A stretch of 21,317 bases of DNA, taken from NCBI GenBank assembly GCA_030627005.1, contig DAOUSW010000056.1:1-21317 (forward strand), read 5' to 3'. A model generated the notes under the pieces. That model made no database searches and was not told where the DNA came from. It was given only the letters and a program-made list of their open reading frames with translations. This DNA is from MTP4 sp9310u (lineage in GTDB: Archaea; Halobacteriota; Methanosarcinia; Methanosarcinales; Methanosarcinaceae). The translations under genes were made by a program, and so were the position numbers. The first letter of the stretch is position 1, and each line of letters begins with the position of its first letter. Shown in pieces: positions 1-7,667 of the stretch.

Positions 1-10
1 AATTGTCAGT

Positions 11-1387
11 TTAGAATACAAGCCCGAGGTCTTCGAGCTGCTTCCTTGCTCCGGCGTAGACCTGCATGTATTCGTCGGTTGGGGTGATGGTCTTAACGTC
101 GTAGCATTCCTGGAAGGTCTTGCCTGCGGGTGCGCTTGCATAGTTCTTCTCGTAGAGGCCAACAAGCTTGTCGAGGATTCCGTTGACTTCTGCGATGTCC
201 ATGCCTGCGGTTGCCCTTGCGACTTCTCCCATCATCCTGGCTTCCATACCTGTGGTCTTGTCGGTGACAACACCCTTTGCTGCTGCCACACCGGAGAGGA
301 TTTCACGGCCTGAAGCGGTGTCAGTCATGGACTGGGCGGAAGCTTCGAGGAGACACATCTCGGTACAGGGGCCTGCACATGGGTAGTACTGGTTCCCGGA
401 GAGGATGTCTGTAAACTCGGAGATGGTTGCACATGCCCACCCTGCGATTGTGAGGGTTTCCCTGGTGTTGGTGGAACCCCAGCGGATGTGGACAGGGCCG
501 TCAAGGTGCCAGCTTGCGCTGCTCATGACAATGGCGTTGATGTGGGTTGCAATGTCCACGATGGTGGTCTCTTCAATGCCGCCGGCGTATCCGCCGAAGA
601 TTGGCATCTGTTCGTCCATGATGATGTCGCTGTTGCCTTTGTAGTGGGCGATAACTGCGATTGCATCGAGGTCGATCTTCAGCTCGTTGAGCTGGGAAAC
701 TTCGTGGCTGTCGGAGGAGATCTGTCCGCCGTAGCAGTCAGATGCAATGTTTCCCTGAGCGGACAGGGAGGTCTCAGGGCCCTATATGCCCATGCCTGGG
801 CGGCCTGCCATTGCTGCTGCCTGCTTGATGAGCCTGGTTTCGGTCTTTGATGCCAGGACTTCATAAGGGCTTCCCGGAATTGGAGGCTTGCCGCGGACAG
901 AGGTCATAACACCGTCTACAATGGTGTCTACTTCTCTTTCCAGGGCGTAGCTCATGTGGACAGGCATGAAGACGTCTTCGGAGATCGGGGACCCGGTAGG
1001 ACCACCCTGGATGATCGGCTTCTTCTTGTCACCTACTTCTCTCTTGGAGACGTGGACTGCGTCCCTGCCGGTCCCGAGGGTGAATTCCTTCTGGACGTTG
1101 TTGAGTGCATCCCAGATTTCGTCTTCGGTGTACTTGACGATCCTGTGGGTGTCGGTACAGTAGATACCGAGGTCCAGGAGCATCTCAAAGCCGGCCTTGA
1201 AGAGCTTTCCCATCATTTCCTTGTCCGTGGGGACAAATTCTCCCTTGAAGTCAAGCCCGTACTTCTGTTTGAGCTCCATGGCCTTCATTGGGATTTTCAT
1301 GAGGTCCCAGTCGTCCTGGGTGCACTTCTCTCCGACTTTTGCTCTGTCGTAGAAATCGTAGCAATCAAATGATTTTCTGAATGTCAT
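11..1387 (-). CDS. mtmB: Monomethylamine methyltransferase MtmB (pyrrolysine protein, UAG read through)
   Basis: Transfers the methyl group of monomethylamine to the Co(I) corrinoid of MtmC in the cytoplasm, the first step of methanogenesis from this substrate. The gene appears as two open frames, 1387-782 and 781-11, in the same frame and separated only by TAG. Read through as pyrrolysine, the product is 458 aa with Pyl at residue 202, in the context GMGI-Pyl-GPETSLS. This matches the known MtmB length and position. The N-terminus MTFRKSFDCYDFYDR and C-terminus LEDLGLVF are family-typical. The first ATG (1387) is preceded by a GGGGGAA Shine-Dalgarno. It lies 15 nt after the mtmC stop, so the two are cotranscribed. 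It terminates in TAA. Which paralogue (mtmB1 or mtmB2) cannot be told from this window alone. Confidence 0.97.
782..784 (-). other. In-frame amber codon decoded as pyrrolysine (residue 202 of MtmB)
   Basis: The plus strand reads cta here, which is TAG on the coding strand. Strong coding conservation continues on both sides with no frame change. The same window carries tRNA-Pyl with a CUA anticodon and pylS. The family's catalytic lysine analogue is known to be placed at this residue. A downstream stem-loop (PYLIS) has been proposed for this gene family; I did not establish one here. Confidence 0.97.
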
Positions 1388-1402
1388 GTGTGGTTCCCCC
1401 GT

Positions 1403-2056
1403 TTATTTCATAACTTCAAGAGCTACTTTTGCAGCTTCTGCAGCGTTCTCTGCGGTTGCGTCTGCTCCGATTTCAGCGATCCAGCCGTCAGAAACAGGGG
1501 CTCCTCCGAACATGCACTTTACACTGTCTCTCAGGTTTTCTTCCCTGAGCAGATCCATGAGGTCCTTCTGGCCGAGCATGGAAGTGGTCATAAGGGCGGA
1601 ACCTACAAGAATGACTTTTTCTCCCTTGTGCTTTGCAGCCTCTTCCACAACAGTCTCGTTGAGGACGTCGGTTCCGAGGTCAAGGATATCGAAACCATTT
1701 GCTCCGAGCATGGTTGAGACAAGGCGGTGTCCGATGTCGTGGATGTCCCCTTCTGCAACAAAAGTGATTGCAAGTCCGGTTTCTTCTCCTTCCTTCCTGG
1801 TCTTTTCAAGTTCAGGGGTAAGGATTTCCATTGCACCGGTCATTGCTTTTGCAGACATCATTATCTGGGGCAGGAAGATTTCGGCGGCTTCAAACTTGTC
1901 TCCGATGATCTTCATCCCTACGGAAAGGCCCTTTGTGATGATATCTAGTGCCGGGATTCCAGCAGAAAGAGCTTCCTGGGTTAACTGTACACATCCTGCG
2001 ACATCCTGATTAACAATAGAGTCGCGAAGCTTGTCAAACATTTCTTCGTTTGCCAT
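1403..2056 (-). CDS. mtmC: Monomethylamine corrinoid protein MtmC
   Basis: Carries the corrinoid cofactor that accepts the methyl group from MtmB and delivers it to MtbA. The 217-aa product has an N-terminal helical cap domain (about residues 1-90) and a C-terminal B12-binding Rossmann domain. The cobalt-ligand motif D104-I-H106-D-I-G109 sits in GDIHDIGH, followed by the family's VGSALMTTS and GGAPVSD loops. An ORF extension reaches 2128, but the ATG at 2056 is chosen because GGAGG lies at 2068-2064, seven nt upstream, and because 217 aa is the usual length. It is the first gene of mtmC-mtmB. The region upstream (2057-3187) is long and A+T-rich, consistent with the long 5' leaders of methyltransferase operons in this genus. 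Stop is TAA. Confidence 0.96.
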   Translation of the reverse strand: MANEEMFDKLRDSIVNQDVAGCVQLTQEALSAGIPALDIITKGLSVGMKIIGDKFEAAEIFLPQIMMSAKAMTGAMEILTPELEKTRKEGEETGLAITFVAEGDIHDIGHRLVSTMLGANGFDILDLGTDVLNETVVEEAAKHKGEKVILVGSALMTTSMLGQKDLMDLLREENLRDSVKCMFGGAPVSDGWIAEIGADATAENAAEAAKVALEVMK

Positions 2057-3187
2057 TTTTAATCCTCCATTTAAAACTCCGTTATCACGCAGTTTCTCTG
2101 GGGCAACGCAATGCTCACTGATACACATAAAAACGACTCATGCTCTGAGGAATGACTCACGCTCCGCTACCTATACCTTCCGGTAGCCGACCTGAGTGGG
2201 GTTCTCATAAGCTTCGCTACCTATACCTTCCGGTAGCCGATTTGAGTGGGGTTCTTATTTGCTCAGTTTTCCGTTCAATGCATTTTGGAATTTCTTCTCA
2301 GAAAATTCGTTCCCATTATTTTGCCATATCGGAATTTCCTCAGAATGGGTTTTTCTGAGTTTTGCCATTTTGAAATTCCTTTACATGAGATTCATTTTCT
2401 GAATGAGGGTCCTGTGCATATAGTGAACAGATTTTCACATTGGTTTTCTGGATACTCTTATCCTATATTTTCTACCTGTTTTATCCTGGACGGATGAACA
2501 GGTTTCTCGATATATCCCAACTATATCGTTGCCCTGTAATCACTCTCTATCTCAAAAGCAATTACTTATGTTAAACATTAGCCTTCTACTATATAAGCGA
2601 TTACTATATTCTATAATATTATAATGTAAAATATTTTTTTAATCATTTTTGTGATAAATGTTCAGGCGAAAACCTTCCTATTTTTTGTCTGGACAGGTTC
2701 TGAAACTAACTAAACTGTAAGTTAAATCGAAAATTATTTATACCAAATATCTCAGGCTCCGGGTTTAGCCTTGTCTGCATGCCTGCCTGAACACTAGCTA
2801 AACACTACTAAACACTAACTAGAAAAATAATCCATTTGATGCAGTCTCAGGACTCATCACAGAACAACCTCTGCATATTTCCGATTGAACATCCTGATTT
2901 TCAAGATCAATGTCGCCAATCAAAGTTACAAAAAATAATAAGTTGCACAGGTTATTTCTTTGTGGGTGCTTAATTGGCATTAAATAGATATGTATAAATA
3001 GGAGTTTATTTCCCCCTCCGGCAGTAGGGGGGCATGTGAAGGTTGAAAACTGCAGGCTCCAGCAGAAGCTTTTGTAAAAGTAGCTGAGAATTTATTTTCT
3101 CGGAGAATCCACTTTTCTTAGAAAAATTCGATTTTTTCAAATGCAGATTTTTCCTCAAAACTTTCTTAAAGTACCTTTCCTTGCAAA
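2057..3187 (-). promoter_or_regulatory. Long upstream/leader region of mtmCB
   Basis: About 1.1 kb without a convincing gene; short ORFs here are low-complexity and have no coding features. It contains a 50-bp direct repeat near mtmC (2161-2260), very A+T-rich sequence at 2570-2650, and a TATA-like CTTATATAG on the minus strand around 2593-2601 that could be the mtmC promoter. That would give a leader of roughly 500 nt. Further TATA-like sequence lies at 2988-3002 and can be read on either strand. A G/C hairpin (CCCCCT, 8-nt loop, AGGGGG) lies at 3012-3031. The transcription start cannot be fixed from sequence alone. Regulated methyltransferase genes in Methanosarcina are known for long leaders; applying that here is inference. 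Confidence 0.45.
2161..2260. repeat. 50-bp direct repeat, two copies, each with an internal hairpin
   Basis: Copies at 2161-2210 and 2211-2260 are near identical, starting gctccgctac and gcttcgctac. Each contains the inverted arms gctacc and ggtagc around a 10-nt loop. They fall 105-205 bp upstream of the mtmC start, inside the probable transcribed leader. Confidence 0.9.
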
Positions 3188-3218
3188 TTTAAAAAAAGGT
3201 GTCGGCTTTGGAGCCGAC
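3188..3218 (-). terminator. Hairpin plus U-tract terminator of mtbA
   Basis: Perfect 7-bp stem GTCGGCT/AGCCGAC (3201-3207 and 3212-3218) with a 4-nt loop. On the minus strand it is followed by a run of seven T (3197-3191) and more A+T. It begins 26 nt after the mtbA stop and separates mtbA from the mtmCB leader. Confidence 0.75.
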
Positions 3219-3243
3219 GTTACATTTTTTCAGTTTAATTTAT

Positions 3244-4263
3244 TCAGTATTTGTAGTTGATGGTACACTCGACCATCTTCTGAAGGTTGGCGGTCGGGGT
3301 CATGCTGACAATCCCGCAGCCAGGGGCAAGCAGTCCGACTCCTGCGTCGAGGATCTTCTTGGATTCTTCGGCGACGGTTTCGGGAGTGCCGTTCCAGAGG
3401 GTTGCTACAGGGTCGAGGTTTCCGATAATGAGCGCGTTTTCTACGTTGGCCTTTGCGGTTGCGATGTCGACTCTCTGGTCCACGCTGATTCCTTCCACGC
3501 CGGTCTTTTCCATGATTGAAAGCCCGTTGGTGGTGTTGCCACAGATGTGGAGGACGGAGGCTACATCGAGTTCCTTCATTGCGTCCACAAGCCTCTTCTG
3601 GTAGGGGAGGGCGAACTTCTCGTAGAATTCTCCGCCGATGAGTTCGTAGCTTGCGGTGGGGTCAATGATGGCCAGGGTGTCTGCCCCATTTTCGACCATT
3701 GCCTTTGCGTATGCTACGTTGAAGTCAGCGCAGAAGTCAAGGAGCTCGGCGACAATGGGTTCCCCTGTGAAGAGGTTCCCGAACCAGGCATCTCCGTTGA
3801 TGTGCTGGGCAAGGGAGAAAGGACCGATCATGGACCCGATGACCGGGAGTTCTTTCCCGTATTTTTCACTGAGGATCTTGACTGCTTCGAGGACCTTGGA
3901 TACTCTGCCTTCGTCAAGGCTATAGTCCCTGATCTTGTCGAGGTCTTCCAGGTTCTTTACGCTGTGCTTGATGACTGAAGGCTGTTGCTTGTGGTCGCCG
4001 GCTTTGATGCCACAACCAAAGAGCTCGGCTTCAGCGGTAATGTCAAAAGGTACTCTCACAGCTTCAAAACCAATTACTGTGTGCCCAGCTTCCGCAAGAG
4101 TTGCCATTTTCTCTGCGTCTTCATGGGCTTCAGGCCAGTGGGCTCCGCAAGCTTCCATCTGCTCAATAGTTCCCGTCTGTGTGAAGCAGGCGGAAGGCAT
4201 TCTGTCAACTGGCTGTTTCCTTAATGCACGATATAATCTTTCTTTCGGTGTATATTCTGTCAT
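3244..4263 (-). CDS. mtbA: Methylcobamide:CoM methyltransferase MtbA
   Basis: Moves the methyl group from methylated corrinoid proteins of the methylamine pathways to coenzyme M, giving methyl-CoM for methyl-CoM reductase. The product is 339 aa, the family length, with a uroporphyrinogen-decarboxylase-like TIM-barrel fold. The zinc ligands that bind the CoM thiol are visible as H239-x-C241 (LHICGNT) and C316 (APGCGI). The N-terminus MTEYTPKERLYRALRKQPVDR is typical. The ATG at 4263 is preceded by GAGAGAGGG. It is transcribed alone: a strong terminator follows and 857 bp separate it from divergent ramA. Paralogues MtaA and MtsA are possible readings, but the company of mtmCB, ramA and pyl favours MtbA. 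Stop is TGA. Confidence 0.94.
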   Translation of the reverse strand: MTEYTPKERLYRALRKQPVDRMPSACFTQTGTIEQMEACGAHWPEAHEDAEKMATLAEAGHTVIGFEAVRVPFDITAEAELFGCGIKAGDHKQQPSVIKHSVKNLEDLDKIRDYSLDEGRVSKVLEAVKILSEKYGKELPVIGSMIGPFSLAQHINGDAWFGNLFTGEPIVAELLDFCADFNVAYAKAMVENGADTLAIIDPTASYELIGGEFYEKFALPYQKRLVDAMKELDVASVLHICGNTTNGLSIMEKTGVEGISVDQRVDIATAKANVENALIIGNLDPVATLWNGTPETVAEESKKILDAGVGLLAPGCGIVSMTPTANLQKMVECTINYKY

Positions 4264-4552
4264 TTATTTTTCCCTCTCTCTAGTATAAAGAACAGCGACT
4301 AATATCAAAAAATCATAGTATAAATAAATATGTATTATTATATATTGATTAACCGTTATATTATAAATATATGTCAATTTTAATTCCGATTGATCTTAAA
4401 TTCTCTGAAAACAAGTACATTTGTTATATCTGTCTGCTAACTATGGAAAAATTAATGTATACAATGATTTGCTGGCTTAACTAAAGACTGAGGCATGAAA
4501 GCATAAATATAAAATAAAATTGAATTGAAATAGTTAATTGAACAGTAAATAA

Positions 4553-4612
4553 AATTGGAAAACTAATTGGAAAACTAATTGGAAAACTAATTGGAAAACT
4601 AATTGGAAAACT
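4553..4612. repeat. 12-bp tandem repeat, five copies
   Basis: Unit aattggaaaact starts at 4553, 4565, 4577, 4589 and 4601, with exact 12-bp period. Diverged relatives (aattgaaata, aattggaaatg) flank it. It looks like replication-slippage expansion and has no reading-frame constraint because it is non-coding. Confidence 0.95.
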
Positions 4613-4963
4613 CTAATTAAAAAATCGAATTGGAAATGTCGATTGAAAGAATAAGCTGTAGTGGATTGGTAAGTTATAGTTGTAGTTAACTTATGAGTTA
4701 TAGTGATAGATAATCTATAGTAAAAGAGTTGCAGTATAACTTCCCATAATTCGGTAATACTCTGAGGTCTCAGTAAAGTTTTGAATATTTGTTTGAAGCT
4801 TCAGGTTTAATTAGAAAAATTTTCGGAACAAAAAGGCTTTTCATTAATGGAAAGGGAATTGCGATAAAGAGCTTAATTATTGCAATAAAGAGCTTAATAA
4901 TTATCAATGACTGAAGCAAAATCATGTCTGTATACTAACAGGTATACTAATATATACTGCCGG

Positions 4964-4971
4964 TTATATAA
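4964..4971 (+). promoter_or_regulatory. Putative TATA box of ramA
   Basis: TTATATAA followed by atc resembles the archaeal TATA consensus, set in a slightly G+C-richer surround. Initiation about 25 nt downstream would give a leader near 120-130 nt before the ramA ATG at 5121. No upstream BRE is clear. Confidence 0.45.
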
Positions 4972-5120
4972 ATCGAGGGCCATATATGTCAAACCTTGCT
5001 GTTCCAGTATTCGGATTTGAATTCTTTCCCTTCTTGTTTCCAATCCTTTAAGGGGTAATCCAGAGTGTCGGATGCCTCGAAATCATACACACTTCGGGAA
5101 AATATTAAGGAGAATAAAAA

Positions 5121-6749
5121 ATGTACGGTATAGCACTTGATTTGGGTACGAGCGGTTTTCGAGCACAGCTTATTGAGCTTGAAACGAAAGAAACCATTAA
5201 AACGGTTATTACCATGGGGCATCCCCTGCCCGGTGGAAATGTCATGGATCACCTTGACTTTGCGATCTCAACCGGAGAGGACGTGGCCCATGCGGTGATA
5301 CTTGAAACCATCAGGAGAATGCTCCTTAAATTCGATATTGATTTCTCCGAAGTAGAGCGGCTGGCTGTCTGCGGAAACCCTATCCAGCTTTCCCTTTTCC
5401 AGAACATAGAAATCAGGGACCTTGCATACGCCGGAGAAAACAAACAGAAAAAGCTGGGCGTGGAAAATGTGAAAAGAGACGCCCGGGTGTTCCCGGCTTC
5501 CGAGCTCTTTAAGGACCTGGAAATGCCGAACTGTGAAGTTATCGTCCCTCCCGCAATCAAGCATGAGATCGGGGCAGACGCCCTGGCAATGATGCTTGAA
5601 ACTGACTTCCTGAACCAGACTAAACCTGCTCTTGTTACTGATTATGGGACAAATGCCGAGATGGCCCTGAAGATCGGGGAGCGGATAATCACGGCAAGTG
5701 CAGCTGCAGGTCCTGCAATAGAAGGACAGGGAATTAGCTGCGGGATGCTCGCAAGTCCCGGAGCGATCTGCGATGTAAAGCCCGAAGGGGAGTACTGGAG
5801 AATCATTGTCCTTGACAAGGAGATGGAAAAAAGGGACGCTTATCTCATTAATCCCATCACCGGGGACATAAAGGAGTTCTACGGCTATGAAGCTGTGGGC
5901 ATAACGGGTACCGGTGTGATCTCGGCTTTTGCCCTGGCGCTGAAAAGCGGCCTTATCGAAAAGTCCCCGTCCCTGCCAAACGGCAGACTGGTCCTTGGCC
6001 CTGATATCGAAATCACCGAAAAGGATGTGGAAGAAGCCGGAAAAGCAATCGGGGCAATCCGGGCAGCCCACATGACCCTTATCGTGGACTCTGGCATCAA
6101 GTATGAAGACCTGGAATACGCTTACATGTCCGGAGCCTCCGGGGCTTATGCGGATGCCGAAGATGCCCGCCAGCTCGGGGCCGCCCCTGGCTTTGCAAAG
6201 AATATAGTTCAGTTTGGAAACACTTCCCTTGCCCTTGCCCGGGAACTGGTAATGGACAGATCCATGCTCGAAGAAGTTATCAAGATCGCCAAAAGGATCA
6301 CTGCCGACCACCTCATGATGGCGACCAGCGAAACCTTCAATAACTTCTATCTCTGCGAACTCTCCTACTGGACCCAGGGCATGCCCCTTGACATGTACAA
6401 CCAGATGCTCGAAATGTACGGCATCCCCCTCCTCCCCCAAACCCTGGAACACGCCTCAATCGAACGCCGGGTCAGCAAGGACATAGAAGAAGTAGGAGCA
6501 CAAGGCCTTGCCATCCTCAACGAAATCGGCATTATCCTCGAAGTCCCTGTCAGCAAGTGCATCTACTGCCACAAATGCGAAAAAGAATGCCCCGAAAACG
6601 CCATCGAAATCGTCGAAGACGCCGAAGGCAACCGGACAGCCAGATACGACAGCCAGAAATGCCTGGGCACAAGCTGCCGCAGCTGCGTCAACATCTGTCC
6701 TGAAGGCGCTATCGAGATGGCAAAACTCCAGATCAAGGAAGCAAAATAA
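5121..6749 (+). CDS. ramA: RamA, ATP-dependent reductive activator of methylamine corrinoid proteins
   Basis: Reduces inactive Co(II) corrinoid on MtmC, and on the di- and trimethylamine homologues, back to Co(I), using ATP and an electron donor. The 542-aa product is close to the 539 aa of the characterised M. barkeri protein. An ASKHA-like activator domain begins at once with MYGIALDLGTSGFRAQL, and further motifs include TDYGTNAEMAL and GAAPGFAKNIVQFGNTS. The C-terminus holds two [4Fe-4S] sets: C480, C483, C486, C490 (CX2CX2CX3C) and C514, C519, C522, C526 (CX4CX2CX3C), each ending in Cys-Pro. The start is ATG 5121 with GGAG at 5109-5112. It is divergent from mtbA and followed by a hairpin/U-tract terminator. 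Its place between the mtm and pyl genes fits this role. Confidence 0.94.
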   Translation: MYGIALDLGTSGFRAQLIELETKETIKTVITMGHPLPGGNVMDHLDFAISTGEDVAHAVILETIRRMLLKFDIDFSEVERLAVCGNPIQLSLFQNIEIRDLAYAGENKQKKLGVENVKRDARVFPASELFKDLEMPNCEVIVPPAIKHEIGADALAMMLETDFLNQTKPALVTDYGTNAEMALKIGERIITASAAAGPAIEGQGISCGMLASPGAICDVKPEGEYWRIIVLDKEMEKRDAYLINPITGDIKEFYGYEAVGITGTGVISAFALALKSGLIEKSPSLPNGRLVLGPDIEITEKDVEEAGKAIGAIRAAHMTLIVDSGIKYEDLEYAYMSGASGAYADAEDARQLGAAPGFAKNIVQFGNTSLALARELVMDRSMLEEVIKIAKRITADHLMMATSETFNNFYLCELSYWTQGMPLDMYNQMLEMYGIPLLPQTLEHASIERRVSKDIEEVGAQGLAILNEIGIILEVPVSKCIYCHKCEKECPENAIEIVEDAEGNRTARYDSQKCLGTSCRSCVNICPEGAIEMAKLQIKEAK

Positions 6750-6763
6750 GTCTTTTCAGGAAT

Positions 6764-6819
6764 CGTCCTCAAAAGGGCGTTTCTCTCTTTTTCTTTTTCT
6801 TTTTCTTTTTCTTCTTTTG
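6764..6819 (+). terminator. Terminator of ramA
   Basis: Stem CGTCCT/AGGGCG (6764-6769, 6774-6779, one G-U pair) with loop CAAA is followed by a long T-rich run of ttttc-type repeats to about 6819. It starts 15 nt after the ramA stop. Confidence 0.65.
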
Positions 6820-6926
6820 TCCTCCCTTAGTTCTACTCCAAAAATATTTTTCTTCACTTCTCCGAAAAGCAAAAATTTGATAAGTGGTTCACTTCTATAT
6901 TTCTTCTGAACAGGAGCTGAACGTCT

Positions 6927-7667
6927 ATGCCTTCTCATCCAATCGCTATCACCCGTACCATCTACGACCCTGCCCTCAAAGATTTTGTTTTTGATTCTCC
7001 CGAAGGCAGGGTTATGCCTAACATCAGGCAGTGGATCGACAAGCAAAATCCTGTTATTTACTGGTATATCCTGCGTGTAGACAACCCTTCAGAACTTCTG
7101 CTCGACCAGTGGGCCATTGAGTTATACACCCACCAGGCCCTCAACATTACAGACGCTTACATTGACGGCATAGACAGGCGTTTTGAACTTAAGAAACGTG
7201 AACGTGACCCCTGGAGTGATAAATACGTCCTCTCCATTCCCAAACAACTGGGAATACCCATTGTGGGCAGCGGGGCTCGCCGCATTTTCTTCAAGGTTGA
7301 TATTAACTGCCGGGAAGGTCTGATGCACGAATACGGCATTTCAGGCAAGTTCATTGCACAGGGGGTTGAAGCTATAGATGTCCGGGAAAAAATGTTCCGT
7401 TATTCCTGCAAAGTCGGAGAATTTCGGCAGATCTTCAATAACAACCCGGATGAAGCTTCAGTCTATGCTGAAAAACACCTGTCAACGCGCTATTCTTCCA
7501 ACTCTGTCCAGGTCTTCACCAACAGTTTCCGGATGATACACGACCTTTGCAAATACTGTAATTCCGGTCCCATTGGAAGGATGACCTTCTGTACAAACTC
7601 CATTTGCTGCATTCCAATTTCGAAAAAGTTCCCGAGATTGCCGATAAACGTATTAACCCTCTTCTAA
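6927..7667 (+). CDS. N-terminal part of a frameshifted protein of unknown function
   Basis: 246-aa frame starting MPSHPIAITRTIYDPALKDF. I recognise no family. The first ~210 residues are a soluble domain with alternating hydrophobic stretches, such as VIYWYILRVDNPSELLLDQW and ARRIFFKVDINCREGLMHE, suggesting a beta-rich fold. No signal peptide or membrane segment is seen. After about residue 213 (HDLCKYCNSG) the frame becomes implausible, while the -1 frame from about 7562 reads SHWKDDLLYKLHLLHSNFEKV and runs into the downstream FGE-fold gene without a stop. Restoring one base near 7563-7570 would give one protein of about 658 aa across 6927-8902. The upstream sequence is A+T-rich, with aacaggagctga as a possible Shine-Dalgarno. 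It is 177 bp after ramA and behind its terminator, so probably a separate unit. Confidence 0.6.
   Translation: MPSHPIAITRTIYDPALKDFVFDSPEGRVMPNIRQWIDKQNPVIYWYILRVDNPSELLLDQWAIELYTHQALNITDAYIDGIDRRFELKKRERDPWSDKYVLSIPKQLGIPIVGSGARRIFFKVDINCREGLMHEYGISGKFIAQGVEAIDVREKMFRYSCKVGEFRQIFNNNPDEASVYAEKHLSTRYSSNSVQVFTNSFRMIHDLCKYCNSGPIGRMTFCTNSICCIPISKKFPRLPINVLTLF

Larger units (their letters stand above)
4264..5120. promoter_or_regulatory. Divergent mtbA-ramA intergenic region
   Basis: 857 bp of A+T-rich sequence with no credible gene. On the minus strand, TATA-like stretches near 4318-4335 and 4357-4370 could serve mtbA. On the plus strand a TATA box at 4964-4971 could serve ramA. In between are a 12-bp tandem repeat (4553-4612), two copies of aataaagagcttaat (about 4864-4896), and short gttatag-type repeats. 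No known operator is recognised. Confidence 0.5.

Noticed and set aside
2152..2497. Plus-strand ORFs of 68 and 83 aa upstream of mtmC
   Set aside because: They arise from the 50-bp repeat and A+T-rich leader, with no ribosome site or recognisable domain.
4553..4612. CRISPR array
   Set aside because: 12-bp units are contiguous with no spacers; the same holds for the 15-bp array at 21214 and the others.
4989..5252. 87-aa minus-strand ORF between mtbA and ramA
   Set aside because: Overlaps the ramA 5' end and leader and has no family features or Shine-Dalgarno.
5268..6452. 394-aa minus-strand ORF opposite ramA
   Set aside because: Shadow of ramA codon bias; Cys/His-rich, unlike any family, and ramA is certain on the plus strand.
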